Assembly (NCBI GenBank): GCA_002367815.1
Contig: DFDG01000076.1
Location: forward strand, 1-40,665
Reading direction: 5' to 3'
From: Opitutaceae bacterium UBA3033
GTDB taxonomy: Bacteria > Verrucomicrobiota > Verrucomicrobiia > Opitutales > Opitutaceae
Length of the DNA stretch: 40,665 nucleotides
How positions within the stretch are numbered: the first letter of the stretch is position 1; each line of letters starts with the position of its first letter. Under the pieces are notes generated by a model. It did no database searches, had not been told where the DNA came from, and was given only the letters and a program-made list of their open reading frames with translations. Shown piece by piece: positions 26,822 to 35,645 of the stretch. The translations under genes and the position numbers were made by a program.

Positions 26822-26945
26822 CTACTCCTGCTCCGGCACCGGGATCTGCGCCAACCAATCGCGCCGGATTTTCTTTCCCAGCAGAAAGAACTTTCTTTCC
26901 GGATACCAGAGCGTCAGTCCATCGGGATTTATTGGAATAACCACC
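26822..26945 (-). pseudogene. Possible C-terminal protein fragment of unknown origin
   Basis: On the minus strand about 40 codons end at a TAG (plus 26822-26824) and have a protein-like composition (INPDGLTLWYPERKFF, then KKIRRDWLAQ). The fragment stops making sense where the opposite strand begins to encode the channel remnant, near 26930-26945. It could be the tail of a gene truncated by a deletion that joined it to the channel gene. I do not recognise the family, and it may be an accidental frame. Confidence 0.28.
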
Positions 26946-27350
26946 ACCACCTTTTCCAAGCAGTCAAGCATGTGAGTGGAAAGGTGCTGTTTGGCGAATT
27001 TGCACCTGCTGTTTTGCCTGTCTTTATTGCCATTTGCGACCGGATGGATGGGAGAAAACCATTTCAATCCCACCACCGTTGGACTTTATGGCTTCGGGCT
27101 GCTCATGGCGGCCATCGCATTCCTGATTTTGGTCAACACTCTCATTTCCACACACGGTACCGACTCGACCCTCGCGATTGCCATGGGCGACAACCGAAAG
27201 GGAACCGTGTCGATATTCATCTACGTCATCGGCACGGCCCTGACCTGGTGGAACAGCTGGCTATCCATAGCGCTGTTCACCGGGGTGGCTGTCATGTGGC
27301 TGATCCCGGACCGTCGCATCGAACGACATCTCTCCAAGCGGGAGAGTTAG
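26922..27350 (+). pseudogene. Truncated, frameshifted TMEM175-like (DUF1211) channel gene
   Basis: From 26922 one frame encodes GIYWNNHHHLFQAVKHVSGK, typical of TMEM175/DUF1211 potassium-channel-like proteins. At the T-run 26990-26992 the frame shifts by one base, and the next frame continues LANLHLLFCLSLLPFATGW, then 'MGENHFNP', helices and 'WLIPDRRIE' to the TAG at 27350. Deleting one T joins the parts smoothly. The N-terminal helices with the FSD filter motif of the family are missing upstream, so the gene is both truncated and frameshifted. A 124-residue open frame starting at 26976 could be translated but would lack the first part. Confidence 0.68.
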
Positions 27351-27358
27351 CCCAAGTT

Positions 27359-28183
27359 TCATTCGAAGAGTTTCATCAAGGCCGCAAAATCTTCGTCGGC
27401 ATAACCAGCGCGGTCGGCTTGGGCCAGACGGTCCCGCACTATATCGAGCACCGGAAAATCCTCACAGCCATTGATGCGCGAAGCCAAGCGCATGTCTTTC
27501 AACATGTGTTTCACCGAAAATTGCGGAGTATAATCCGCCTCGCGCAATTTCGGTTCCTTGAGCTTCGTCACGCCCGAGCAACTTGCATTTTTGCCCAACG
27601 CGGAAAAAAACACCTCATCCGATACACCCGCGCGGCGCACCATTGTTAACGCTTCACAGAGCGCCTGCATCTGAGCCGAGATATTAAGGTTCATCGCCAA
27701 CTTGAGCGTGCAGGCCTGTTCGTTGTCACCGATGTGAAAGCGCACAGATGAAATAGTCCGTAACAAAGGCTCCAATTCAGCAATCAGACCGGCATCACCG
27801 CCGAGATAAAAGACCGTTTGTTTCACTTCCGCCGCAGGTTTGCTTCCGGTAAAAGGGGCTTCCAAGTAACGGGCACCGGTTGCGGTGACCATGGCTTTGA
27901 ATTTGTCGCTGCTGGCGGGATCAATCGTGCTTGATTGCACGACAATTTTCCCAGCCCCAAGTGCGGGTAAAATTTGCGTCAGGATCGATTCCACTGCAGG
28001 AGGATCAGCTACGACGATTTGCACCACATCGGCTGCCATTGCCACCGCTTCGGGTGAGTCCATCCACTGGGGGGCGTCCGGCTTAGCGGTGCGATTCCAT
28101 GTGCCGACGAGCAAACCCGCCTCCTGATAATGACCCGACCAAATATCCCCAATAATGCCCAATCCGATTACGCCAATTTTCAT
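27359..28183 (-). CDS. 3-hydroxyisobutyrate-dehydrogenase-like NAD(P)-dependent oxidoreductase
   Basis: A 274-residue protein of the beta-hydroxyacid dehydrogenase family. The N-terminal Rossmann fold has GLGIIG (7-12), then 'STIDPASS' and an EAPFTGS segment in place of the usual DAPVSGG. The catalytic Lys is K161 in LKLAMNLN. The family reduces or oxidises small beta-hydroxyacids such as glyoxylate, succinic semialdehyde or tartronate semialdehyde; the substrate cannot be set. It is convergent with the channel remnant, 8 bp away, and lies about 165 bp downstream of the MTA phosphorylase on the same strand. Confidence 0.85.
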   Translation of the reverse strand: MKIGVIGLGIIGDIWSGHYQEAGLLVGTWNRTAKPDAPQWMDSPEAVAMAADVVQIVVADPPAVESILTQILPALGAGKIVVQSSTIDPASSDKFKAMVTATGARYLEAPFTGSKPAAEVKQTVFYLGGDAGLIAELEPLLRTISSVRFHIGDNEQACTLKLAMNLNISAQMQALCEALTMVRRAGVSDEVFFSALGKNASCSGVTKLKEPKLREADYTPQFSVKHMLKDMRLASRINGCEDFPVLDIVRDRLAQADRAGYADEDFAALMKLFE

Positions 28184-28200
28184 AGTAGTGTATTTTTACC

Positions 28201-28227
28201 ACGAAACATCCGAAACACACGAAAAGA
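28201..28227. repeat. Short imperfect 9-nt tandem repeat
   Basis: Three 9-nt units: ACGAAACAT, CCGAAACAC, ACGAAAAGA. They lie in the gap between the dehydrogenase and MTA-phosphorylase genes. From memory, short 'accacgaaacac' strings recur in intergenic DNA of several environmental genomes, so this may be a remnant of a dispersed element. Only one copy is seen here. Confidence 0.35.
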
Positions 28228-28347
28228 AAGTCTGTTACCCTGAAAAGAAACTAACCACAAATGGTCAAACAATGATTTACGGTCACAATCCACGCATAAA
28301 TGCCGCGATCACTTTCGAGTGTTTAGTAGAATATGTGGTGAATACTC

Positions 28348-29046
28348 TTACGCCAGAATTTCCAACATGCGCTCGAACAGTCGGTTCACCTTGGCCTGAT
28401 TTCCCTTCACCAGGTCTTTAAATTTGGCGAAGTCGATCTCGGTGCCCTCAAGGCCGTTCGCATAATTATCGATCAGCGCGAGACTGTTGTAGTTGAGCCC
28501 CGCCTCGGTGCACAGATCGGCCTCGTGACATGCCGTCATGCCGATAACATCGCCCCATGATTGCACGATGCGAATCTCCGCTTTGGTTTCAAACCGCGGG
28601 CCGCGCATTTGCACATAAACCTTGCCCGGATGAATAGTGAATTCTGGAGAAAGCTTTGCCAATAAGAGCGGGATGAGATTGTTGGCGATCCCGGGTGCTC
28701 CACCCCTGAGTTCATCATCATAAAACGTCGTGGGACCCTGCTGCAGTCCGACATAATCACTGCACGAAACAAATGTCCCCGGCGGCAAATCCTTGTCGAG
28801 TGACCCGACCGAATTGAGCGAGACCACATTCTGGCAACCGAGTTCGGCCAGCGCCCGAATGTTGGCCCGATAGTTGATTGAATGCGGGGGCAATGGAAAC
28901 CCATAGCCATGACGATTGATGAGCACAAAATCACCCTTGGATTTATAGGTGACTTCGCCATGAGCCGTATCGATCGTCTTGACTTCCCATGATGCAAATA
29001 GATCGGAATTCACGATACTCGTGCCACTAATAAATGCGACTTTCAT
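28348..29046 (-). CDS. mtnP: MTAP-family purine nucleoside phosphorylase (methylthioadenosine phosphorylase-like)
   Basis: The ATG at 29044-29046 gives 232 residues (MKVAFISGTSIV...). An upstream in-frame ATG at 29130 would add 28 residues unlike the family. PNP/MTAP-type marks: 'NRHGYGFPLPPHSINYRANI', 'NSVGSLDKDL', 'MRGPRFETKAEIR' and 'GMTACHEADLC'. The family splits 5'-methylthioadenosine (or methylthioinosine) with phosphate to free the purine for salvage and methionine recycling. Base preference is not certain. Confidence 0.87.
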   Translation of the reverse strand: MKVAFISGTSIVNSDLFASWEVKTIDTAHGEVTYKSKGDFVLINRHGYGFPLPPHSINYRANIRALAELGCQNVVSLNSVGSLDKDLPPGTFVSCSDYVGLQQGPTTFYDDELRGGAPGIANNLIPLLLAKLSPEFTIHPGKVYVQMRGPRFETKAEIRIVQSWGDVIGMTACHEADLCTEAGLNYNSLALIDNYANGLEGTEIDFAKFKDLVKGNQAKVNRLFERMLEILA

Positions 29047-29233
29047 GCCGCGACTAACGTCCTGTCTTCGTAAGATGACAATCCGAAAGCCATTGCCTCT
29101 AAAACTGCTGTAGAAATTTCTATGAATCACGGTTCATACTAAGTTTCATTCCTGCTCCACTCCTTCTTGCCTCTTTGAAATTTTCCTCCGAATCATTCTC
29201 CTATCGTTTACTTCATAATTCTTACTTTCTCCC

Positions 29234-30199
29234 ATGCCCCTCATCGATAAACCAGTCGCAGAACTCTACCAATATCAGGGCCGTAATCCCCGCCCCGCCG
29301 ATTTCGATTCCTATTGGGACGAAGCATTGCGCGAACTCGATGCCACCGATCCACAGCCGGAATTGGTTCCGACTTCGGCCATCGCGCCGCGTAATAGCGA
29401 AGCCTTTGACTTGTGGTTTACGGGTGTCGGTGGAGCCCGGATATACGCCAAATATGTGCGGCCTAAAAACCGTAAGGGGAAATGTCCGGCGGTGCTCCAA
29501 TTTCATGGTTATTCCGGCAATGGCGGCGATTTCTCCAGTCGCCTCGCATGGACAAGTGAAGGTTTCTGCGTAGCCGCACTAGATTGTCGCGGCCAGGGCG
29601 GTCGCTCCGAAGATGTTGGTGGCGTGAAAGGAAATACCCGCTCGGGCCACATCATTCGCGGCCTCGATGATCCCGATCCTCGCAAGCTTCTTTTCCGCCA
29701 AATCTTTCTTGATACCGCGCAACTCGCTCGCGTCGTAATGGGTTTTGACGAAGTCGACGCCAACCGCATGGGCGCCATGGGTGGATCTCAGGGCGGTGGA
29801 CTCACCCTTGCGTGCGCCGCCCTCGAACCACGGATCAAGCGTGCCGCTCCGATCTTCCCATTTCTCTGTGATTATCGCCGGGTATGGGAAATGGACCTCG
29901 CCACCAGGGCCTATGAAGAACTGAGCTTTCATTTCCGCATGTTTGATCCTCGTCATGAGCGGGAGGACGAGATTTTTACCAAACTCGGCTACATCGATTG
30001 CCAGCACCTCGCGCCAAGGATCAAAGCCGAAGTGCTCATGTATACCGGCCAGATGGACACCGTGTGTCCGCCCTCCACCCAGTTCGCCGCCTACAATAAA
30101 ATCACCTCCAAGAAAGAAGTGGTTTTCTACCCTGATTATGCCCACGAAGGTCTGCCCGGTGAAACCGATCGATCCTTCAATTTCATGCTGGGATTATGA
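29234..30199 (+). CDS. Acetyl xylan esterase (CE7, cephalosporin-C deacetylase-like)
   Basis: A 321-residue alpha/beta hydrolase of CE7. It has the CE7 markers RGQ (119-121), the nucleophile elbow GGSQGG (S185), D275 and HE (H304-E305). No signal peptide is seen, so the enzyme is probably cytoplasmic and acts on short acetylated oligosaccharides taken into the cell. With the broken CE15-like gene it suggests past or present use of plant xylan. The upstream gap (29047-29233) shows no clear promoter. Confidence 0.9.
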   Translation: MPLIDKPVAELYQYQGRNPRPADFDSYWDEALRELDATDPQPELVPTSAIAPRNSEAFDLWFTGVGGARIYAKYVRPKNRKGKCPAVLQFHGYSGNGGDFSSRLAWTSEGFCVAALDCRGQGGRSEDVGGVKGNTRSGHIIRGLDDPDPRKLLFRQIFLDTAQLARVVMGFDEVDANRMGAMGGSQGGGLTLACAALEPRIKRAAPIFPFLCDYRRVWEMDLATRAYEELSFHFRMFDPRHEREDEIFTKLGYIDCQHLAPRIKAEVLMYTGQMDTVCPPSTQFAAYNKITSKKEVVFYPDYAHEGLPGETDRSFNFMLGL

Positions 30200-30283
30200 G
30201 GTATCACATAAATCCCCCCCACCTAAGTGCCCCGACCTATACCGTGTGAATCTTGGTCCATCAGCCATTAACAAATCAGTCTG

Positions 30284-30841
30284 ATGAAATCCAAAACCAA
30301 TATCCGAACCCTCGCCCAAGTTCGGACATACGTTATCAAGGTCGGACTTTGTCTCGTATTTCCAGATGAGAAATTGGCCCGGCCCAATCTGGGGTACATG
30401 ATTGATTTGCCGGAAGAAAACCGGGAAATAAAGGTTGGGAAGGGGCAGAAAGTTAGCGCGATCTGGCGATGGAAGAATCAACTGACCGCCGATTACCCCG
30501 ATGAGATTTTCTGCGGCAAAGGCGCCAAATGAAAGTCTGTGCTCATAACGTTGGGGCACTTGAGAACATTTCATTACCCGGAATTCAATCGCCCGGTTAC
30601 CACATGCAGTCCGATGGCACGGTAGATTTACGAGCTCATTCGGGTCGAACCGATGACCACTCCCGAACTACGCAAGTCTGTTCTACAAGGCGACAAATCC
30701 CGCAAAACCGTATTCGCCAAGGCACTCGTGGAACTGCAGATCACCTTTAATATCGTCCGATGCAACGCGCCCGAAATTACCTACGACACCCGGGGACGAT
30801 TCGGGGAACAGTATCCCGGGTTGATCACTCCACCCAACTGA
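30284..30841 (+). pseudogene. Decayed winged-helix AlkZ/YcaQ-related gene with two in-frame stops
   Basis: A single frame of 186 codons (ATG 30284 to stop 30841) is interrupted by TGA at 30530-30532 and TAG at 30623-30625 without a frameshift. The N-terminal piece (RTLAQVRTYVIKVGLCLVFP, later WRWKN) and the C-terminal piece (IYELI, then MTTPELRK and FAKALVELQITFNIVR, YDTRGRFGEQYP) resemble, from memory, a roughly 200-residue winged-helix family annotated as AlkZ-related. Both stops fit single C-to-T changes: a CGA arginine before KSVLIT and a CAG glutamine before IYEL. Family recognition is from memory only. The end overlaps phhB by 17 bp. Confidence 0.55.
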
Positions 30842-31121
30842 TCTTCTCGAATCGTTGGGCAAGTTCCACATCCTTGGCGGTGACTTTTCCGCCGGCATCG
30901 TGGGTATTGAGGCGCACATCCACTCGGTTGTAGACATTGCTCCAATCGGGATGATGATCCATCGCTTCGGCCTCAAAACCCGCGCGAACCATGAAAGAAA
31001 TAGCCTCACGGAAACTGTCAAATTTGTAGCACTTGGCCAATGTATCGCCGTCGTGCGCCCAACCGGGCAATGTCGTGAGGGCTTGTTGGATTTCCGCGGA
31101 TTTAAGAAGCTTGCTTGGCAT
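30825..31121 (-). CDS. phhB: 4a-hydroxytetrahydrobiopterin (pterin-4a-carbinolamine) dehydratase
   Basis: A 98-residue protein with the PCD fold and signature: DHHPDW (H56, H57) and 'NRVDVRLNTHDAGG' with a further His at 74. The enzyme regenerates oxidised tetrahydropterin during aromatic amino acid hydroxylation. No phenylalanine hydroxylase gene is in the window, and PCD-like proteins can have other roles. The gene is complete and convergent with the decayed winged-helix gene. Confidence 0.92.
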   Translation of the reverse strand: MPSKLLKSAEIQQALTTLPGWAHDGDTLAKCYKFDSFREAISFMVRAGFEAEAMDHHPDWSNVYNRVDVRLNTHDAGGKVTAKDVELAQRFEKISWVE

Positions 31122-31200
31122 GTTCTAACCATACACGCCACCGAATGAATGGCAAGCTGGGCACCAGAACCCTCCACAAGTCTAAAAAAGCTTAATGCGA

Positions 31201-31221
31201 AGGCGGCTTGTCAAACCGCCT
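31201..31221 (+). promoter_or_regulatory. Hairpin upstream of uppS
   Basis: AGGCGG (31201-31206) and CCGCCT (31216-31221) form a 6-bp stem with a 9-nt loop, 28 bp before the uppS start codon. No T-run follows, so it is not a clear terminator. It could be a leader hairpin or a protein site, or chance. Confidence 0.25.
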
Positions 31222-31249
31222 GCGGCTGACCTAACTCTCCGTCTTACTC

Positions 31250-31996
31250 ATGCCGTCAAGTGCCAGCCCCAAGATTCCCCAACACGTCGCCATCATCATG
31301 GATGGCAACGGTCGCTGGGCTCAAAAACGTGGCCTACCCCGCAACGAAGGCCACCGTCGAGGCGCTGAAAACGTGCGCAAAGTCACTGATGCTGGGCAAG
31401 AGATCGGCTTGCGCACACTGACGCTCTACGCATTTTCCGCGGAAAACTGGAGCCGCCCGCAGGACGAAGTCGGCGCGTTGATGGGCCTGCTGGAGTATTA
31501 CCTCAAAAACGAGCTCAAGACCTTCATCAAAAACAAGATTCGCCTACGGACAATCGGACGCACCCAGGATCTGCCCGTCGCGGTGCAAAAAGCCCTCAAA
31601 CACACCATCGAGGCGACCAAAGAATTCACCGATTATACGCTGGTGCTCGCGCTCAACTACGGCTCGCGCACAGAAATCGTCGATGCTGCCCACACCTACG
31701 CCGCCGCAGTCGCCGCGGGCAAAGAAAAACTCAGCGACGATTCATGGGCGTCATTCAGCCGCTATCTCTACACCGCGGATTTACCGGATCCTGATCTCAT
31801 CATTCGCACTTCCGGTGAAACCCGGTTGAGTAATTTTATGCTGATGCAAGGGGCCTACGCCGAGTTTGTGTTCACTCCGGTGCTCTGGCCCGATTTCAGA
31901 AAAACCGATCTCGTTGCCGCGGTGGAAGAGTTCGACAAACGTGAACGACGCTATGGGCTGACCGGTGAACAGCGTAAAACTCCCCCTGCTCCATAA
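31250..31996 (+). CDS. uppS: Undecaprenyl pyrophosphate synthase
   Basis: A 248-residue cis-prenyltransferase. Catalytic IIMDGNGRWA includes D18; then 'LYAFSAENWSRP' and 'SGETRLSNFMLMQGAYAEF' with the 'LWPDF' end. It builds the C55 carrier lipid from FPP and IPP. It opens a same-strand group with cdsA (12 bp away), dxr, rseP and ispG. Confidence 0.95.
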   Translation: MPSSASPKIPQHVAIIMDGNGRWAQKRGLPRNEGHRRGAENVRKVTDAGQEIGLRTLTLYAFSAENWSRPQDEVGALMGLLEYYLKNELKTFIKNKIRLRTIGRTQDLPVAVQKALKHTIEATKEFTDYTLVLALNYGSRTEIVDAAHTYAAAVAAGKEKLSDDSWASFSRYLYTADLPDPDLIIRTSGETRLSNFMLMQGAYAEFVFTPVLWPDFRKTDLVAAVEEFDKRERRYGLTGEQRKTPPAP

Positions 31997-32008
31997 CCTT
32001 CTGATCAA

Positions 32009-32830
32009 ATGGCCAAACGTATATTCAGCACCGTGCTTTTGTGGGCAATCGTCGCCGGTTCGCTTTGGTATTTCCGCACCGACGGTGCGGTGATCCTGAT
32101 CGGGCTTATATCCATCCTCACACTGCGGGAATTCTACCAGCTGCTGGCCGGTGCCGGACTGGCACCATTTCACAATCTGGGCCTGGCCTTGGGCGGTATC
32201 ATCACCCTCGCCCCGTGGCTCAATCAACGCTTTGGTCTCAATGCCGACCACGTGCTCGCGTTGACCGTGATTATATTCGCCCTGCGTATCATCTGGGAGC
32301 GACCGCCGGAAAAACGGGTCGAGTCCCTCGCGTCCACTCTCTTCGGTTTAGTCTATGTCGCGCTCTTGCTGCAATATCTGGTGCGAATCGTGATTTCAAA
32401 TCCTGTTGCGCCCAATCAGGGGTTGATCCTCTTTCTCTGGCTGGTCGCCGTGGTAAAATTCTGTGATGTCGGTGCCTTGCTCACGGGTCTGGCCATTGGT
32501 CGCCACAAGATGGCGCCGAGCATCAGTCCCAAGAAATCCTGGGAGGGAGTGATCGGTGGAGTGATTGCCTCGATGGGCGTGGGCGCATTGATCGCGTGGC
32601 TGGCCCGAGACCAATTACCGGCCAATCTAACTCCCCTTTATGCCGCCATGATCGCGGTCCCGATCGCGGCCACTGGCATCGTATCGGATTTGGTTGAATC
32701 CATCATCAAGCGCCGTGCCGATATCAAAGACTCCGGTGGCATCATCCCCGGAATCGGTGGAATGTTCGACGTAAGCGACTCGCTAATTCTCACTGCACCC
32801 TTGGGATTTTTCTTACTGGGGCTGGCTTGA
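32009..32830 (+). CDS. cdsA: Phosphatidate cytidylyltransferase
   Basis: A 273-residue membrane protein with about seven helices. The CDP-diacylglycerol synthase signature occurs near the C-terminus as KRRADIKDSGGIIPGIGG, then FDVSDS. The usual form is G-H-G-G and D-R-x-D; here these are G-I-G-G and D-V-S-D, so the substitutions are notable but the Asp and Lys residues are kept. The product CDP-diacylglycerol feeds phospholipid synthesis. It follows uppS by 12 bp. Confidence 0.9.
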   Translation: MAKRIFSTVLLWAIVAGSLWYFRTDGAVILIGLISILTLREFYQLLAGAGLAPFHNLGLALGGIITLAPWLNQRFGLNADHVLALTVIIFALRIIWERPPEKRVESLASTLFGLVYVALLLQYLVRIVISNPVAPNQGLILFLWLVAVVKFCDVGALLTGLAIGRHKMAPSISPKKSWEGVIGGVIASMGVGALIAWLARDQLPANLTPLYAAMIAVPIAATGIVSDLVESIIKRRADIKDSGGIIPGIGGMFDVSDSLILTAPLGFFLLGLA

Positions 32831-32884
32831 GTAAATGTAGGCGCTCTGGGCGTCCGCATACCAAATATCGTTAATACTCTCTTC

Positions 32885-32915
32885 GCTTGCCCAAAGCATT
32901 GAGACTGCGGCAAGC
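32885..32915 (+). promoter_or_regulatory. Long-loop inverted repeat before dxr
   Basis: GCTTGCC (32885-32891) and GGCAAGC (32909-32915) form a 7-bp perfect inverted repeat with a 17-nt loop, ending 11 nt before the GTG start of dxr and followed by a run of T. It could act as a weak terminator or translation-control hairpin; the evidence is slight. Confidence 0.25.
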
Positions 32916-32926
32916 TCCTGTTTTTC

Positions 32927-34114
32927 GTGGCAAATTCATCCACCACTTCTCGTAAACGCATAGTCCTGCTCGGCGCCACCGGCTCAATTGGTGACAATAC
33001 CTTGCGGGTTATTGCTGCCCATCCCGACCGACTCGAACTCGTGGGCATCGCCGCCCGGCAGGATCGGGTAAAGCTCGCAGGAATCGCAAAAAAATTCCGG
33101 GTGCCGCACGTGGCCTTGTTTGATGAGGATGCCGGTATGGCCGCAAAAGCCTCGGGAGATTTTGCCCCCGGCACAAAATTTCATAGTGGCATGGCGGGTC
33201 TCATCGAATTGGCTCAACTGGCAGAAGCCGATATTGTGCTGGTCGCCGTAGTCGGAACAACAGCTCTCGAGCCCACCCTTGCCGCCATCGCCGCCAAGAA
33301 AACCATTGCGCTCGCTTCCAAGGAAATTCTGGTGCTGGCGGGGAAATTCGTCATGGCCGCGGCCAAGGAACATGGCGTGCAGCTGCGACCGGTGGACAGT
33401 GAACATGATGCGGTTTCCCAATGCATCGACGGACAGCCCCACAAAGGAGTGCGTCGCATCATGCTGACTGCCAGTGGCGGCGCTTTCCGAGATTGGCCGG
33501 TCGAACGTCTGGCCCACGTGACCCCGGCGGATGCGTTGAAACATCCCAACTGGTCCATGGGACCGAAGATCACGGTGGATTCCGCTACATTGGCCAACAA
33601 GGGCCTCGAATTAATTGAAGCCCAATGTTTGTTCGGCCTCAAACCCGAGCAATGTGATGCCGTCCTGCATTCACAAAGCATCGTGCATTGTCTCGTTGAA
33701 TACAAGGACGGTGCCATGCTCGCCCAAATGTGCCCGCCATCGATGACTTTCGCGATTCAGCACGCCTTGCTCTACCCGGATCGGGTCAACGGAGTTGAAG
33801 CAGCGTTGGATTTTACCAAAACCCTTTCCTTGGATTTCCAGCCGGTTGATCTGGTTCGTTTCCCGATGTTGCGTCTGGCCAAGGAAACCATGGTCACGGG
33901 GGGTTGCGCCCCAGCCGTGTTCAACGCCGCCAATGAGGTCGCCGTGGCCGCGTTTCTGGCTAAACAGATTCCTTTTCTTGCGATTCCGTCGGTGGTGGAT
34001 AGCACTTTGCAGCTTATCAATCATCAGGAACCTGCTGACCTCTCAACCGTCCTTCGTTGCGACGGCGAGGCTCGCCGGATCGCCCAAACTCAACTCCTCC
34101 AATTTAAATTCTGA
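32927..34114 (+). CDS. dxr: 1-deoxy-D-xylulose 5-phosphate reductoisomerase
   Basis: A 395-residue MEP-pathway enzyme, from a GTG start. The NADPH-binding GATGSIG is at 16-22; metal and substrate motif VDSEHD at 156-161; and 'VDSATLANKGLELIEA' and 'AANEVAVAAFL' are present. It makes MEP from DXP. rseP starts 5 bp after the stop, so the two are likely co-translated. Confidence 0.95.
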   Translation: MANSSTTSRKRIVLLGATGSIGDNTLRVIAAHPDRLELVGIAARQDRVKLAGIAKKFRVPHVALFDEDAGMAAKASGDFAPGTKFHSGMAGLIELAQLAEADIVLVAVVGTTALEPTLAAIAAKKTIALASKEILVLAGKFVMAAAKEHGVQLRPVDSEHDAVSQCIDGQPHKGVRRIMLTASGGAFRDWPVERLAHVTPADALKHPNWSMGPKITVDSATLANKGLELIEAQCLFGLKPEQCDAVLHSQSIVHCLVEYKDGAMLAQMCPPSMTFAIQHALLYPDRVNGVEAALDFTKTLSLDFQPVDLVRFPMLRLAKETMVTGGCAPAVFNAANEVAVAAFLAKQIPFLAIPSVVDSTLQLINHQEPADLSTVLRCDGEARRIAQTQLLQFKF

Positions 34115-34119
34115 ATTAC

Positions 34120-35535
34120 GTGCCCGCTGATTTACTACAAACCGTCCTGTCCAACGTTTGGTCGATCTTTCTGGTCGTGCTCTTTTTTGGCGGCTCGATC
34201 TTTGTCCACGAACTGGGCCATTTTCTCGCCGCAAGACGGCGCGGTGTGCACGTGGAACGTTTCTCCATAGGGTTCGGCCCCAAGATATGTTCATGGCGCG
34301 GCAAGGACGGAGTGGAATACCGGCTGTCTTGGTTGCCGCTGGGCGGCTATGTGACCTTGCCCCAACTGGCCTCTTTGAGCGGGATCGAAGGCGAAAGCTC
34401 GGTCGATTTGGAAAAATTACCCCCGATCACCTATGGCACCAAGATGATCGTTTTCGTCGCGGGGGCGGCGTTTAACTTCATCTTTGCTTTTGCCCTCGCC
34501 TGTATCATTTGGTTAGTCGGACAGCCCACCAGCAGTATGACGGCCACCACTCGCATCGGCTACGTGACCCCTACTTTGACCTTGGCTGATGAGAGTAAAG
34601 TTCCCTCCCCCGCTTTTGAGGCCGGACTGCAAGTTGGGGATACCATTCGCACCATCGACGGGATAAACGTGAGCGACTGGATGGATGTCGTGCAGACTAT
34701 TGTCACTGGCTCAGGTCGCACTGCCACCGGTCAGCCTAAAACGGTTTTTACCATCGAGCGAGATGGTCAACTCAAGGAAATATCAATCTATCCCCGACTC
34801 TCGGGTGATGAGCAGTTTCGCCGAGTGGGAATTGACTCCGGTTATGAACTGCTCGTGTTGAAAGTTGCCAAGGGTAGTATCGCCGAAAAGAGCGGCTTCA
34901 AAGCGGATGACGAGCTACTCTCACTTAATAGCACGAGAGTGATCAACGGCAGTGTGTATCAGCAAATTATCGAGGAAGCGTTGAATTTCCCCATTGCGGC
35001 GGTGGTGCAGCGTGAAAATCAGAAAATCACTCTGACCATCCCCCCTCGCACAAAGGAAGAAACCACTTTGGGTTTGGTCCTGACGACCGGATATATCCTC
35101 ACCCATCCTTCTCCATTCAAACAAATTGCCGACCATGCCATCATGACGGTGCGCACACTTGGCAGTCTGATAAATCCCCAGTCCGATATCGGATTGTCCA
35201 AAGTTTCCGGCCCCGTCGGCATTGTGCGTATTTTGCATAGCGCCGCCGAGGCTGGGATTACGGCCATCTTGATGTTTACCATTCTCGTGAATGTGAATCT
35301 GGCGATCTTCAACCTGTTGCCTATTCCCGTGCTGGATGGCGGACAAATGCTGTTTGCAACCATCGCCAAACTTCGTGGCCGAGCGTTGCCCGTCAATTTC
35401 ATCATGGCGACCCAAAGCACGTTTGTCATCCTGCTGTTTAGCATTATTCTCTACGTCAGCTTCTTTGATGTGCGCCGGATCTTCCGAGATCATCAAAGCC
35501 ACAATACGCCGACCGAGGAAAGGGCCGATCCCTGA
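34120..35535 (+). CDS. rseP: Site-2 protease RseP
   Basis: A 471-residue membrane metalloprotease from a GTG start, with the zinc motif HELGH (30-34) in the first helix. PDZ regions follow (about 160-330), with 'AFEAGLQVGDTIRTIDG' and 'IAEKSGFKADDELLSL', and the C-terminal helix carries the LDGGQ-type segment (PIPVLDGGQM). It cleaves signal-transducing membrane proteins such as anti-sigma factors. It is placed between dxr and ispG, as in many bacteria. Confidence 0.93.
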   Translation: MPADLLQTVLSNVWSIFLVVLFFGGSIFVHELGHFLAARRRGVHVERFSIGFGPKICSWRGKDGVEYRLSWLPLGGYVTLPQLASLSGIEGESSVDLEKLPPITYGTKMIVFVAGAAFNFIFAFALACIIWLVGQPTSSMTATTRIGYVTPTLTLADESKVPSPAFEAGLQVGDTIRTIDGINVSDWMDVVQTIVTGSGRTATGQPKTVFTIERDGQLKEISIYPRLSGDEQFRRVGIDSGYELLVLKVAKGSIAEKSGFKADDELLSLNSTRVINGSVYQQIIEEALNFPIAAVVQRENQKITLTIPPRTKEETTLGLVLTTGYILTHPSPFKQIADHAIMTVRTLGSLINPQSDIGLSKVSGPVGIVRILHSAAEAGITAILMFTILVNVNLAIFNLLPIPVLDGGQMLFATIAKLRGRALPVNFIMATQSTFVILLFSIILYVSFFDVRRIFRDHQSHNTPTEERADP

Positions 35536-35645
35536 GTCTGGGCCGATAATTCGCGATCAGGATTGGTTACATGATAAGTGGCTAACCTTCGGATACACAA
35601 ATGGCATTGATCAAAAGGCGATAAGAACTGACCAATAGAACCGCC

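Noticed and set aside
26972..27649. 225-codon frame across the channel remnant and the dehydrogenase end
   Set aside because: It joins one frame of the channel remnant to antisense dehydrogenase sequence; no protein-like segments beyond those.
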